Positions 1 through 12,506 are shown, numbered from the stretch's first letter. The stretch: 64,000 nucleotides of DNA from Flaccisagitta enflata (GCA_965153355.1 OZ231127.1:8556001-8620000); one strand, 5' to 3'. Made by a program: numbers and translations. The notes: generated from the letters alone by a model not told the origin.

Positions 1-30
1 AATTAAAAGGAATTAAGAATAACTCGATGT

Positions 31-596
31 CCATGTCGGCATACCTTGAAGTCCATGACGGCATACCTTAAAGTTCATGACGGCATACCTTGAAGTCCAT
101 GATGGCATACCTTGAAGTCCATGATGGCATATCTTTGAAATCCATGATGGCATATCTTTGAAGTGCATGATGGCATACTTTGAAGTCCATGATGGCATAC
201 CTTGAAGTCCATGATGGCATACCTTGAAGTCTATGATGGCATACTTGAAATCCATGATGGCATACCTTGAAGTCCATGATGGCATACCTTAAAGTCCATC
301 CTGGTATACCTTGAAGTCCATGATGGCATTCCGTGTAGTCCACGATGGCATACCTTGACGTCCATGATGGCATACTTTGAAGTCCATGATGGCATACCTT
401 TAAGTCCATGATGGCACACCTTGAAGTCCATGATGGCATTCCTTGAAGTCCATGATGGAACATCTTGAAGTCCATGATGGCATACCTAGAAGATTAAACA
501 TTGAAGTCCAAGATGGCACACCTTAATCCTTGGAGTCCAGGACGGCATACGTTGAGATTCATGAGGCATGATAGTTAACCTTGAAGTCCATGAAGG
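31..596. repeat. 22-bp minisatellite
   Basis: About 25 copies of a 22-bp unit (core GAAGTCCATGATGGCATACC), regular to about 480 and then degenerate. Single-base variants are scattered through it. Open frames across it are by-products of the repeat. Confidence 0.9.
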
Positions 597-599
597 TGA

Positions 600-1373
600 A
601 CCTCTCTGGTGGGAACTCCAGCTTATAAATTTTCGCTAGTTGGGGCCCCAAAAATCGCTAGACATCGCTAGATTAAATTTTTCTATAGCTAGAAAATTAG
701 CTATATTTGTACATATAAAAGTTGGATGTAATAAGGTAATAAAAAAATCAATAAACAAACCATTACTGGTCTATCAAAGGTGGAAGAGAAGGTAAGGCTT
801 TTAAGATTATCATTTCTTGACCATTAGTATATTATTCACTTATTAGAGATCTTAACTAGAAACTAGAACTAAAGGGGTTTGGGGCATAGGGGTTAGGTAT
901 TGGGGATTTGTGGCGTTTTTTTTAAAGAACAGCGACAAAAATGCCGTGGTCAATCTTATTTGGTTTGCTCTGAAATAAAGAAAGACATTTATGTATCTAT
1001 TATCTTATATACCACTGAAGATATCCAGAGTTTCACAACCACCAGTCATTGACTAGCAAAAATGACTGCTTAAAGTCAAAATGGTGTAAATCGCCTGAGT
1101 CCAGTAAAATACTGCTACAAAAATAGTAGGCAAAGGGTAGTAAAAGTTTATGAATTTTTCTGAAAATTTGTACACAAGCTCCCATTGACATAATAAAAAC
1201 ACTGGTAAAGTTTCTTGTATTTTTTAAGTCTGTTTCCGGAAATATGAGAAGGTTTTAAACAGACAAACAAACAACAAACAGACTACGTATCACTGCAACT
1301 TTATAGTCACCGACGAAAACTGTTTCCGACAGGGACAAAAATGCCTCTCATTGTAATTGTCTTTTCTTCGCAG
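600..1373. other. unassigned intergenic or intronic DNA
   Basis: No coding sequence or obvious repeat is seen. It ends in a pyrimidine-rich acceptor (TTTTCTTCGCAG), so at least its right part is probably an intron of the gene whose exon starts at 1374. Confidence 0.4.
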
Positions 1374-1496
1374 CTAGAGGACGTGAAGGCGATCAACATG
1401 CGACTTTACCAGAAAAATCAAGAATTTGAGAAAACTTTGGCGTTGAAAACTGACACAGTGAATCAGCTGGAAACGAGATGCAACAGGCTCATGGAG
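1374..1496 (+). CDS. internal exon, coiled-coil protein (exon A)
   Basis: A 41-codon exon between acceptor TTCGCAG (ends 1373) and donor GAG|GTAAAC, phase 0 at both ends. The peptide (LEDVKAINMRLYQKNQEFEK and onward) is charged with Leu/Met/Ile heptad spacing and looks like a parallel coiled coil. It joins in frame to exons at 2036 and 2196. The N-terminal part of the gene lies outside the window or was not recognised. A short coiled coil followed downstream by a basic Arg-Pro-x-Arg-Ser motif loosely recalls shugoshin, but this is too weak to name. The splice signals and the phase agreement over three exons are the solid evidence. Confidence 0.7.
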
Positions 1497-1682
1497 GTAA
1501 ACCTACTTCTGATTATTAAACCCCGAAGCATATTTGACATGAAGTCATACCCCCTTCCCCCCCCCCCCCGCCGAGAATAAACAAAACCATACATCCGCTT
1601 GTCATCTCAGTTGTCGCTGTACCCTGTTTTTTTTTAAATCAATAATAATGGAGGAGAAGTGTACCTCTGAATGATATATTTC

Positions 1683-1990
1683 ACCCCGAAGCATGTTTGA
1701 CACTGTTTCGTCTCGCCTCTCCTCCGGTCAAGTAAAAACGTAGCTTGTTAGGGGACGTTTCTAGACGATTGCGTTTTGAAAGGGCCACTCGGTCGCTCGT
1801 TACGTTCGTTCGCTCGCACCGCTCACTCCGCTCACTCGCTCCGCAGCGTTCGCTCGCACCGCTCACTCCGCTCGTTGCTCCGTTCACGGGCTCGCTCACT
1901 CACTTCGCTCAATCCCTCGTGGGACAGTTGAAAATCTTGAATATGTGTTGACGCTGTTATCGTGTTTCACGGGAGGGAACGCGTTTTTGG
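1683..1990. repeat. GAGCGAAG-type dispersed element, copy 1 (intronic)
   Basis: Runs of CGCTCACTCCGCTC-like sequence made of short near-palindromes, followed by a unique-looking tail (GGGACAGTTGAAAATCTTGA). The reverse complement is recognisable at 16130-16345, tail included. Confidence 0.6.
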
Positions 1991-2035
1991 TCGTCACCAG
2001 AAACACGCCCTTATATATGCTTTTATTGATTAAAG

Positions 2036-2115
2036 ATGGTGCGAAGTATCGAAAGGCGACATCGAAAAAACTCGGAAGGTGACACTTCAGATGGATCACT
2101 GACCACCAAGCAAAG
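2036..2115 (+). CDS. internal exon, coiled-coil/polyQ protein (exon B)
   Basis: An 80-nt exon after acceptor TTGATTAAAG (ends 2035) and before donor CAAAG|GTAAAT, entering in phase 0 and leaving in phase 2. The peptide starts MVRSIERRHRKNSEGDTSDG and is a basic then Ser/Asp-rich linker. The split AG|G codon makes Arg with the first base of the exon at 2196. An alternative is that ATG 2036 is a translation start, since it is the first codon of the exon. The exact phase match to exon A favours an internal exon. Confidence 0.65.
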
Positions 2116-2195
2116 GTAAATCGCCTCATTGGTTTTGTTGATGTGCCATGAAACGAATATAATCAAAAATTCCTAATCATATTTGTTGCCCTCAG

Positions 2196-2595
<400 letters not shown>

Positions 2596-2689
2596 TGCAT
2601 GCATTGTTTTAATGACTTGGACTTGGATAAGATGAGGGTGATGGTGGAAAAAAAGGGCGGAAGAGGGGACGACAGATAGACAGTCAGAC

Positions 2690-2690
2690 G

Positions 2691-2763
<73 letters not shown>

Positions 2764-2776
2764 CAGACAACCAACA

Positions 2777-2857
<81 letters not shown>

Positions 2858-2883
2858 CGTAGACGACGACGACGACGACGACG
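2690..2883. repeat. (GACA)n, (CAA)n and (GAC)n microsatellites in the 3' UTR region
   Basis: Three abutting simple repeats about 95 nt past the stop codon of exon C: GACA to 2761, CAA 2775-2857, GAC 2858-2883. They probably lie in the 3' UTR. Confidence 0.9.
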
Positions 2884-4348
2884 AATACTATGACAACGAC
2901 AACCAGAACAATAATCACAACAGTAGCAGCTGCAACGGGTTTTTAATTGTAGGATGGGCGTTAACTGATTCCCAATTCAATCGTAAACTGATTCATTACA
3001 CTCTGATGTTCGCCAATATGGTATTTTACGTTTCTGCTTTTAGATATTTTGTCTTTCCCGCCAATTCTTGCTCTTATCTCGTGTCTTTCGCCAAATTCTC
3101 AATGCATTTATTTTTCTGATAAATGAAACCCCTGAAAATTGAATTTTAGTCATTTTTGTAAAAGGAGATTGAATGTACCTGCTGTTTTTTTTTTTTTTTT
3201 TTTTGAAATTTCTGAATAAACATGATAGGTCAATGAAATCAATATCCAAATCGTAATTCACACAGACCGATGAAATAAATGATATCACAAAATATTTTAC
3301 GAACAGTTGTAACTTCCGTTGACTAATTCTAGATTTTCTTCTATGCTTGTGATAAAAGTCTGTTCTTGCTCCATCTCGTCATTTATTTATACATTCCTTT
3401 CGTAAGTAAAAAAAAATAGGGAAAAAAACTAGTGACTACGTTGGTCAGTCTGTTGGTCATTCCATTGATCTGTTGGTCACACTTAGCTTTTTCGAAGAAT
3501 ATAGGTTGGCCTGATTATTCACTGCTCCTGCCCGCCTGCATCCAGCCGCATGCGACCTGGGTAGCCTTATGAAGGTTGGACAACATTACTTTTCCACACT
3601 AAAATAAGGTTAAAAGTCACAAGTGCCTTTGGAGCTCTCATATTCGGCTTCGTCTTTTGGTTGTTTTGTTACAGACTTTTAAGATCTATATTTACGTTAT
3701 TTGTTAATAGTGAATACTGCATAGAATAAAAGGTTGTTCCAATATCGTCGAGAACATCGTCGAGAAGGGGCCGGGACGGCGATGTGCGTTTTAAGACTCA
3801 TACGTTACGGACGGACAGATGGACAGACGGACCTCCAAAATATCACTTCATGAGGCTGGTGAATTTGCAGTTATTTATCAAAGACAGATGAATGATCAAG
3901 CGATATTTTGGAAATGAAGTCGGAATCAAAAGTTGCAAGTTGCAACGCGTTCTTGCAATTGTAAAATCTGCAACTGCAAATGAAAACCAAAGGCAAAGGC
4001 AAATCTTTTCATTCTCAGCTAAAAAAGATTGTAATTTGTGTATTAGTAAAACTTAATTGAAGTTCTTCGTCACTTTCAAATCCGCCTGACGGTTTTTGTT
4101 TGTCATGAAAGGAGAAAGAAAGACAAGAAAGACAAGTAAAGGAAGGAGAGAAAGTTTTAGAGAAAGTCAAACAGACAGAAAGTCGGAGAACTCAAATCTT
4201 AAGAAGACCTTTTTAGGTGCGCCATAGCTCCTCTATAAGAGCCTCTGTCTGTTGGTTGGTCGGTCACGTCACGCTCGAGTTGAAAATCACAGAAAATGTA
4301 TGAAATCTCATGGAAACTCATTTCGTTCATCATTCATGTTACTCGTTC
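2884..4348. other. unassigned DNA with a degenerate TSR remnant
   Basis: No coding exon recognised. A poly-T run lies at 3186-3204. Positions 3430-3570 resemble the inside and right end of a TSR element (GGTC-rich stretch, CACTGCTCCTGCCC, GCATGCGACCTGGGTAGCC) without the TAGTCGCG end. A (GGAC)n-like patch lies near 3808-3833. Confidence 0.4.
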
Positions 4349-4555
4349 GTTCATTCATGCATTCATTCATTCATTCATTCATTCATTTATTCCTTCATCC
4401 ATTCTTTCATTCATTCATTCATTCATTCATTCATTCACTCAATCATTGATTCATTCATTCGTTCATTCATTCATTCATTCATTCATTCATTCATTCATTC
4501 ATTCATTCATTCATTCATTCATTCATTCATTCATTCATTCATTCATTCATTCATT
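4349..4555. repeat. (ATTC)n microsatellite
   Basis: About 50 units of ATTC with few interruptions. Confidence 0.95.
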
Positions 4556-4619
4556 TCGATTGAACAACCTGATTCCTGGTATGATTACTGTGCATTGAAC
4601 CAATAGACATTCTTCAGAA

Positions 4620-4712
4620 GAAAGAAAACTTGTATGAGAATCAAATTTTTAAAATCATTTCACGCAAGAAAAAAGTGTTACAGGATTGGTGGACATGACA
4701 AGTATCATTAGA
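4620..4712. repeat. 93-bp segment, direct copy 1
   Basis: Identical over 93 bases to 5155-5247. It is flanked here by ATTCTTCAGAA and by ATCTTCAAGAAT, a short inverted pair. Confidence 0.85.
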
Positions 4713-5154
4713 TCTTCAAGAATCGAATTATACCAATAGACAAAAAAAAAAAAAGGTAAGGTCAATACTTAGCTAACTAGAAGATGATGAGTAAAACAAA
4801 TGGCTTTTTTGCCTTATGATAACATTTTTCTACGGTTAGGTCTAATAGAGCTAGGGATAGGTGCAGGAATTCTGGTCATTTCATTCATTATCACATTCAT
4901 CTACGGTTAGGTGGATAGAGCTTGGGATAGGTCTGATAGAGCTCGGGATAGATCCAAGCATTAAAGTCCAGGTTGTTGAAAAACGGTCTCGGCTTTTCTG
5001 GAACAAAGCTTGAAAATTTGTATACAAGTATTTAAAGTCATGTAGATCATGATAGGTGCAGGTCAAAAAAATTTGAGCACATATCTTAAAAATTCCTGTC
5101 TTTGTTTGCCTTCTGTTAAAGTCATGCCAGTTTTAAAAAATCGATCTGACAGAG

Positions 5155-5247
5155 GAAAGAAAACTTGTATGAGAATCAAATTTTTAAAATCATTTCACGC
5201 AAGAAAAAAGTGTTACAGGATTGGTGGACATGACAAGTATCATTAGA
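5155..5247. repeat. 93-bp segment, direct copy 2
   Basis: Perfect direct repeat of 4620-4712, sitting as an insertion in the left arm of fold-back F1. Confidence 0.85.
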
Positions 5248-5373
5248 GTGAGGGCAATGAAATTTTATGAGCTAAAAAATACGTATTTTGTACATATGCA
5301 CACCAAATTTCAGCTCTCTAGCTTTATTAGAAGCAGAGATATAGCCGATTCACTTTTGTATATAAAAACTGCA

Positions 5374-5538
5374 TTTTTAGTCGCGGACACGCGACTCTAC
5401 ACCTTGCCGTGTTGGTCGGTAGGTCGGTCTGTCGGTCCGTTGGTCGGTCCGTCACATTTTTGAATTCCAAGCGGTTTTTGCATTACTGCTCCTGCCCAAC
5501 CGTCCGCGACTGGATTGCCGTGTATCCGGCCTTGTTTT
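5374..5538 (+). mobile_element. TSR element 1
   Basis: Begins TTTTTAGTCGCGGACACGCG, a GTCGCG hairpin. It continues through CTCTACACCTTG, a GGTCNGTC-type microsatellite and ACTGCTCCTGCCCAACCGTC, and ends GTGTATCCGGCCTTGTTTT. It is nearly the same sequence as TSR 2 at 13329-13496 on the other strand. Non-coding. Confidence 0.75.
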
Positions 5539-6156
5539 GGAAAACAGGCATTTTTGAGAAAAATACACCCAAAAGTAAATCGGCTGTATCTCCGCTTCTA
5601 ATAAAGCTAGAGAGCTGAAATTTGTTAAGGACATGTATAAAATATATATTTTTTGCTCATGATATTTTATTGCCCTAAGGCAGACGGTTTGGCAGTGGCA
5701 TGGTTTTGAAAATTTTAGATGAATTTTTAGGATGGGTGCTCAAGTTTTTTTGACCTGCACCTATCATTATCATGATCTACATAATTTTAAATGCATGTAT
5801 GCAAATTTTCAAGCTTTGTACCAGAAAAGCCGAGTTTACTCAATATGATGCATCAACAGACTGGACTATTAGTAACGCCCGGTGCACCGTCTTTGCCCGT
5901 GTATCCGGCCTTGTTTTTTTCTATCGGCCTCGCCAATGAAGAAAGAAGGAAAGGAAAACATTCGTAAAAGCAATTAAATTTTTGCGACTGCATTTAACGA
6001 GGTGCTTCGGAAATTTCTTTCATCCTCTCAAAATCTAACTTCTTTCAGGAGATTTCGCAATTTTTTCAATTTCCTCCATTCAAGAAATGAATAGATTCGA
6101 AAAAAAAAACTTTCAAAAAATCAACTCTGACAAGCGCGGCTGTACGCTGTCGTCGA

Positions 6157-6158
6157 AG

Positions 6159-6249
<91 letters not shown>

Positions 6250-6275
6250 CTTAGGTGCTGTCATTATTGTCGTTA

Positions 6276-6307
<32 letters not shown>

Positions 6308-6475
6308 ATTGTTGTGGTTGTTGTTGTTGTTATTGTTGCGTTTGTTGTCGTTGTTCCTAATTTTGTCTTTGGAGTTGTCATTCATGTTGTTGTTGTAATT
6401 GTTGTTGTGTCTTTGGTGTTGTCATTGTTGTCTTTGTTGTTGTCATGTTGCAGTTGTTGTTGTTGACATTGTTGT
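6157..6475. repeat. (GTT)n microsatellite
   Basis: Pure GTT/TTG to about 6250, then interrupted GTT with GTC, GAT and ATT units. Confidence 0.95.
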
Positions 6476-6479
6476 CATC

Positions 6480-7200
6480 ATTGTCAATAATGGCAATGCC
6501 ATCCCCTCACCTACCGCCTTTTTTTCTTACGGTTTCGTATTATTGTCTATTGATGCCATCATCGCCAAAGAGGCATCATTTTTATCTTCCCCTTCCTCCT
6601 CCTCTCCGCTTGCTCCTCCTCATCTCCTTCTTTTCCACCGCCTCATCTCCACCCTCAAGGCCCAAATCCCAATCCCAAGGCCCAGATTCCACCCTCCAGG
6701 GATTTGGGCCTCAACACTGGGATTTTGGCCTCGAGGCTGGGATATGGGCCTAGTGTTAGACCAAAGATAGGTAGACCGAAGTCGAACCAAAGCCGAAGAT
6801 TGCAGTGACTTTGTTTCCGAAACCGAATCCCAAGTTTGCCGAAGTCCGAAACCGAAGTTTGAAGTTAGTTCAATTTTTTGATTGAATCATAATTTTTTCA
6901 GATTACAAAAACAAATATCAAATTTTGATTTTTTTATCTTGTTTTTTTTTTCATCTTGCTTTATTTTTCACTTTTATTTCTCTTTTTTTTTAAAAATAAC
7001 TTCAAATCTTTTATTGATTTATCATTTCTTTTTGTTTTTGAATGTGAGAAATAGTATAATACTAATAAGTGAAATTTCTTTTATTTAGTCATATCAATAC
7101 AAATATGTGCTTGTTTCTTAAAGTCAAAGTTAATCTCTGAAGCAAAACTAGTGGTTCTGATATTCTTTAAATGATTTTTTTCAATCATTTGTATTTTTAT
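6480..7200. other. pyrimidine-rich DNA with a short HP-like stretch
   Basis: CT-rich sequence. Around 6655-6755 GGCCCAAATCCCAAT-type units belong to the HP minisatellite family. The rest is AT-rich and unassigned. Confidence 0.4.
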
Positions 7201-7229
7201 TTTCATGTTTTTTTTCTCCCTCTTTTCTC

Positions 7230-7279
7230 TGTTTCTTTATTTATCCCTCTCTTTGTTTCTTTCTTTCTCTCCCTCTCTC

Positions 7280-7316
<37 letters not shown>

Positions 7317-7485
7317 TTCTTTCTTTCTCTCTTTGTCTTGTATTTTCTTACATTTCCCAACATACTGTTACATTCTTTGAATTAGAACATCTAACTTTAT
7401 CTCTACCCATCTGTCACTCTCTCACTGTTTCTCTCTTATTTCTTTCCTTTCTGTCTCTCTCCTTCTCTCTTTCTCCCTCCCTCTG

Positions 7486-7544
<59 letters not shown>

Positions 7545-7563
7545 GTTTGTCTGTTTGTGTGTT

Positions 7564-7645
<82 letters not shown>
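7230..7645. repeat. (TC)n and (TGTC)n compound microsatellite
   Basis: Two TC blocks (7490-7540 and 7582-7640) separated by TGTC and TTTC units. Confidence 0.95.
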
Positions 7646-7648
<3 letters not shown>

Positions 7649-7799
7649 TTTTCTCCTTTAAAAGAATCCAACTTTGAACCTTCTACCTACTACATACTGA
7701 CTCCTGACTCCTGCAAACAGAAGTTGGATGACAACTTCAACTTTGCTTCCGAAGTTAGGGTAGTGTCCTGGTCAGTAGGTTGATGCCGAAGCCGAATCT

Positions 7800-8036
7800 T
7801 CGACTTTCACTATATGGGCCTCCAGGCTGAGATATGCATATATGGGCCTGGAGGCTGGGGGGAGGGGAGGTGCGGAGGAGAAGGAGGAGGAGGAGGAGGA
7901 GGAGAAAATTCCCTATATGTGTGAAAGCAAAGGTCATCAACCCCTTCGGGGCCACTGCCCTGCTCCCCCCTCAACTTCAACCACAACCTACTTAAGCAGG
8001 GCACGGGTACTGCTGACCATCTTACGCGACTATTCT
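7800..8036 (-). mobile_element. HP element end fragment
   Basis: Carries GGGCCTGGAGGCTGGG-type units, a GGA-rich patch, GTGAAAGCAAAGGTCATCAA, CCCCTTCGGGGCC and GGGTACTGCTGACCATCTTA. These are landmarks of the HP family, in the same order as at 51004-52252. Confidence 0.55.
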
Positions 8037-8056
8037 CTCTTTTATTCTACAAAAGT

Positions 8057-10098
8057 ATAGCGGCACTCAGTCGTCAATTCTGGCACATTGTGCTTCTCCC
8101 CTTTTCCCTTAGAGATGTTGTTATGATTGCTGAACGGCGTAAAATAATGATTCGGTTGTCAATTGTGGCATATTGTGCTTCTCCCCTTTCCCCTTTGAGA
8201 TGTTGTTATGACCACTAAACCGCGTAAAATAATGATTCAGTCATCAATTCTGGCGCATTGTGCTTCTCTCCTTTTCCCTTTGAGATTTTGTTGTGATCGC
8301 TGAACGGCGTAAAATAATGATTTTAGTCCTAAATTCTGTCGCATTGTGCTTCTCCCCTTTTCCCTTTGAGATTTTGTAATGATCGTTGAATGGCGTAAAA
8401 TAATGGTTCACTCGTCAATTCTGGCGTATTGAGCTTCTCCCCTTTTCCCTTTGAGATGTTGTTATGATCGCTGAACAGCGTAAAATAATTATTTGGTTGT
8501 CAATTCTGGCACATTGTGCTTCTCCCCTTTTCCCTTTGAGATGTCATTTTGATTGTTGAATGGCGTTTAAAAATGATTCGGTTGTCAATTCCTGCATATT
8601 AGGCTTCTCCCTTTTTCCCTCTGAGATGTCGTTATGATCCTTGAAAAGCGTAAAATAATGATTTGGTCATCAATTCTGGCGCATTATGCTTCTCCCCTTT
8701 TCCCTTTGAGATGTTGTTATGATTGCTGAATGGTTTAAAATAATGATTTGGTTTTCAATTCTAGCATGTTGTGCTTCTCCCCGTTTCCCTCTGAGATGTC
8801 ATCGTGATCATAAAATAGCGTAAAAAATTATTCAATCGTCAATTCTGGCGCATTGTGCTTCTCCCCTTTTCCATTTGAGATGTCGTTTTGATCGTTGAAT
8901 GGCCTAAAATAATGATTCAGTGGTCAATTCTGGCGCATTGTGCTTCTCTCCTTTCCCCTTTTAGATGTTGTTATGATCGCTGATTGGCGTAAAGTAATGA
9001 TTCGGTCGTCAATTCTGGCATATTGTGCTTCTTCCCTTTTCCCTTTGAGATGTCATTATGACCGCTGGATGTCGTAAAATACGGATTCCGTCGTTAATTC
9101 TTGCGCATTGTGCTTCTCCTCTTTTCCCTTTGAGATGTCGTTATGATCGCTGATTGGAGTAAAATAATGATTCAGTTGTCAATTCTGGCGCATTGTGCTT
9201 CTCCCCTTTTCCCTTTAAGATGTCGTTAAGATCGCTGAACGGTGTAAAATAATGATTTGGTTGTCAATTCTGGCGCAGTGTGCTACTCCCCATTTCCCTT
9301 TGAGATGTCGTTATGATCGCTGAATGGCGTAAAATAATGATTCGGTTGTCAATTCTGGCGCATTGTGCTTCTCCCCTTTTCCCTTTAAGATGTTGTTTTG
9401 ATCGTTGAATGGCATAAAATAATGATTTGGTTGTCAATTCTGGCGCATTGTGCTTCTCCCCTTTTCCCTTTGAGATGTTGTTATGATTGCTGAATGGTGT
9501 AAAATAATGATTCAGTTGTCAATTCTGGCACATTGTGCTTCTCCCTTTTACCATTTTAGATGTCGTTATATTCGCTGAACAGCATAAAATAATGATTCGG
9601 TCGTCAATTCTGCTGTATTGTGCTTCTTCGCTTTTCCCTTTAAGATGTCATTATGATCGCTGAATGGTGTAAAATAATGATTCAGTCATCAGTTCTACTT
9701 CTGCCTTTTTCCCTTTGAGATGTCATAAAGATTGTTGAACGGCGTAAAATAATGATTCAGTCGTCAATTCTGGCACATTGTGCTTCTCCCCTTTTCCCTT
9801 TGAGATGTCATTATGATCACTGAATGGCGTAAAATAATGATTTGGTCGTTAATTCTGGCATATTGTGCTTCTCCCCTTTTCCCTTTAAGATGTTGTTTTG
9901 ATCGTTGAATGGCGTAAAATAATGATTCAGTCGTCAATTCTGGCGCATTGTGCTTCTCCCCTTTTCCCTATGAGATGTCATTATGATCGCTGAATGGCGT
10001 AAAAAAATGATTTGGTCGTCAATTCTGACGCATTGTGCTTCTCCCCTTTTCCCTTTGAGATATCGTTATGATCGCTGAACGGCGTAAAATAATGATTC
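8057..10098. repeat. ~85-bp tandem repeat, about 24 copies
   Basis: Unit spacing measured at 85 bp (for example AAAATAATGAT at 9331, 9416 and 9501). Core phrases are GTCAATTCTGGCGCATTGTG, CTTCTCCCCTTTTCCCTTTG and ATCGCTGAACGGCGTAAAA. Copies differ by scattered substitutions, and one copy near 9690 is shortened. No long open frame runs through it. Confidence 0.95.
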
Positions 10099-10144
10099 TA
10101 CTCAAAAATCTTCGCGGTTTTCCTTTTCCTTCGCCAACTTTGAA

Positions 10145-10640
10145 GAATAAAAGCGCGTGCTAACAAAGATGATGGCGGCTGGATGGCGGAAGAAGCAGTG
10201 GGAGAGGCGGCAGCGGCGGTGGCGGCGGTGGCGGCGATGGAGGTAGAGGCGGCGGTGGCGGTGGCGGAAGAGGCGGCGGAGGTGTGGTGAGAATGGCGCT
10301 TGTGGCGGTTGCGGTCGAAGCAATGGCGGCAAAGGCGGCAAAAGCGGAAGCAGCCATTGATGCGGGGGCTGCGCTGCGGCGGTGTCAGTAACGGAGAATG
10401 CGATGGCGATAATTTGTAGTCCTCATTTCCAAGTTGCCATCGTTTCATCGTCTTCATCGTCTTCATCTTCGTATTCCTCTTCTTCTTTTTCTTCTTCCTT
10501 TACTAGATCCATCCCTAAAACGGAATCCCTATGCTTGAGCCTCCGTCATCGTTGTGCTCTAACATTTGTCCTCTAGGATTCTGGGTCCCGCTTCCGCTTT
10601 CGCTTCCGCTTTCGCTTCCGCTTCCGCTTCCGCGAGCCGT
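10145..10640. repeat. GGC/GGT-rich low-complexity DNA and short pyrimidine arrays
   Basis: GGCGGTGGCGGAAG-like units to 10375, then TTCATCGTC/TCTTC arrays, then a CTTCCG/CTTTCG 6-bp array at 10585-10632. Open frames here are compositional. Confidence 0.7.
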
Positions 10641-10738
10641 CCCAAAGTTACAACTCACAATGCCAATCTGAACGCGTCTGAGCGTGTTTACTAAATGATA
10701 AATTTTCCCAGTTAAATACGGTATATATCCAACAAACA

Positions 10739-11293
10739 CGTCCAAAACTAGAGGATAAATTTTTGCTTCTTAAATTCTTATTGCCTTAGATTCATATTTG
10801 GTATCTAAGTTAGTTTAAGGATACTTAATTCCTTGAATATATTTGGGTGTTAAAGGAAATAACTTATGAATTCAATTCCATGAAGACAACACTTTAGAGT
10901 GTTCTAACCAGAATCATTAGATTCAACGGAAAATTTTATATAATGCTGAGAAAAAAATTAATTCGATTGGACAATTTTTACAGGTTTTACGGCTAATTAA
11001 GAAACTTAGGACAATTGTCCTGAATAGATAAAGATGACCATAAAACCTGTAAAATTATCCAATTGACTCGATTTTTTTTCTTTCAAAATTATAAAAATTT
11101 TTCCGCTGAATCTAATGGTCCAGGTCAGAACACTCTAAAATGATATCTTCATGGACTTTGATTTCATGAGCTATTACTTTTTACACCCAAATATGTTCAA
11201 GGAATTAAGTATCTTTAAACTAACTTAGATACCAAATATAAAGCTAAAGAAATGAAACTGAAGTAGTCAAAACTTATCCTGCAGTTTTGGACG
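10739..11293. mobile_element. fold-back element F2
   Basis: Inverted arms running from CGTCCAAAACT (left) to AGTTTTGGACG (right). Internal pairs include TTTGGTATCTAAGTTAGTTT / AAACTAACTTAGATACCAAA and TTAGAGTGTTCT / AGAACACTCTAA. The apex is near 11010 (GGTTTTACGGC / CATAAAACC). It shares the apex phrase with F8 at 37124-37633. No coding capacity. Confidence 0.75.
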
Positions 11294-12235
11294 GGTTTGC
11301 TCGGAATGTACTGTAGAAAATGATAACTGCAAACATTTAATGAAAAAGCTTGTTAGTTACATATGAACGCAGCAAATGTTTTTTTTTTTTTTTTTTTTCT
11401 ATTTGACAAGAACGCTTTAAATAACTACCAATGATGATAGTCTGTAATGTCAAATTTGGAGGATTTTTTTTGGAGGATGGTATTTTACAAACAGTCACAA
11501 ACTACAATACTGTAAGTGTAACAGGCAAATTAGTATATTATCGGCGACAATCTGATAATTGGAGATGTGAGTAGACTAGCGATTGAGCGGCCATGGGGAA
11601 AGTGTCCGTTGTCATGTAGGCGTCAAGACGTACTACCAGAATTAAAAAAAACGCAAGTTTTTTCTATGCCAATTTACGCGCCTTTGGCTAACTTTAGAAA
11701 CAATTTATTGGTGACCAAATTGAAGCTTTTTTCAAGGGCTTTGTTTTGAGCGCAATCCCACATTTGTAGCTTTATTCGTTTAGAAGTTTCATTCAAATGA
11801 AAGTGAGTGAGTCAAAATTTCATTTCGCAGTTGGAGGAGAAGAGGCCATTTCTAATTGAAAACTATTTCTCTATGGTTGTCATTTTTGTAACCATTTGAG
11901 CATTTATGCTCATTTCGTCACCAATCATGGTGCTCATATGAAAGTTACCCAATGTCTGCCATGAAAAATGAAACACTTCTAGCGGGTAAGTGTGATAAAA
12001 CGTCCAAAATCATCATGGATATTTCCCAATACCATTAATTTTTTTCTCCAAAATACCTCCTGCTTTTGCGCGGCTTTTTCTCATCAGTTACTGAATTCTA
12101 TTGATTAACACTCTCAAATTTGATGGACAGAAGCTCTAAAAAACCTAACTTGCCCTCAAAATGCCGTTCATTAGTGAATTATAGTCCAATCTAAACAATT
12201 CTGTGAAAAAACTGTTTTTTTTAATTCGGGTAGTA
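11294..12235. other. unassigned AT-rich DNA
   Basis: No splice-bounded exon, repeat array or inverted repeat recognised apart from a poly-T run near 11379-11399. Confidence 0.35.
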
Positions 12236-12355
12236 CTTACACGTTGTAACGCACACGCTTTTGCAGGCAGTTACGCACACATTTTTGCCCGCTGTCACGC
12301 ACGCGTTTTTGCACGCTGTAACACGTTGTCACGCGCATGCGTTTTTACATGCGGG
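12236..12355. repeat. ~23-bp degenerate minisatellite
   Basis: Five imperfect units of the type GTTACGCACACGCTTTTGCA. Confidence 0.6.
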
Positions 12356-12506
12356 CTTTATCTTCCAAAGATGGGAGGAAGAAAATCTGCGCTTCAAAAA
12401 CGGGTTTTTCCAAACGAGGAGCTATTAAAAAGAAGCAACAAAAACTTGAATGAATTATCTCTCCAATCTTAGACAAGATGGCGTGAACGCCGCAACGAAG
12501 AAACGA

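Larger units (their letters stand above)
4967..5865. mobile_element. fold-back element F1 with a TSR element at its apex
   Basis: Two long imperfect inverted arms (about 4967-5370 and 5545-5865). They pair through blocks such as CTCGGCTTTTCTGG / CCAGAAAAGCCGAG, GATAGGTGCAGGTCAAAAAA / TTTTTTTGACCTGCACCTATC, and AGCTTTATTAGAAGC / GCTTCTAATAAAGCT. The loop is occupied by a complete TSR element (5374-5538). The left arm carries a 93-bp insertion (5155-5247) missing from the right arm. No coding capacity is seen. Confidence 0.75.

Noticed and set aside
13-475. Repeat proteins from the left-end minisatellite
   Set aside because: The 22-bp unit is not a multiple of 3, so every frame cycles through all phases. 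No coding constraint.
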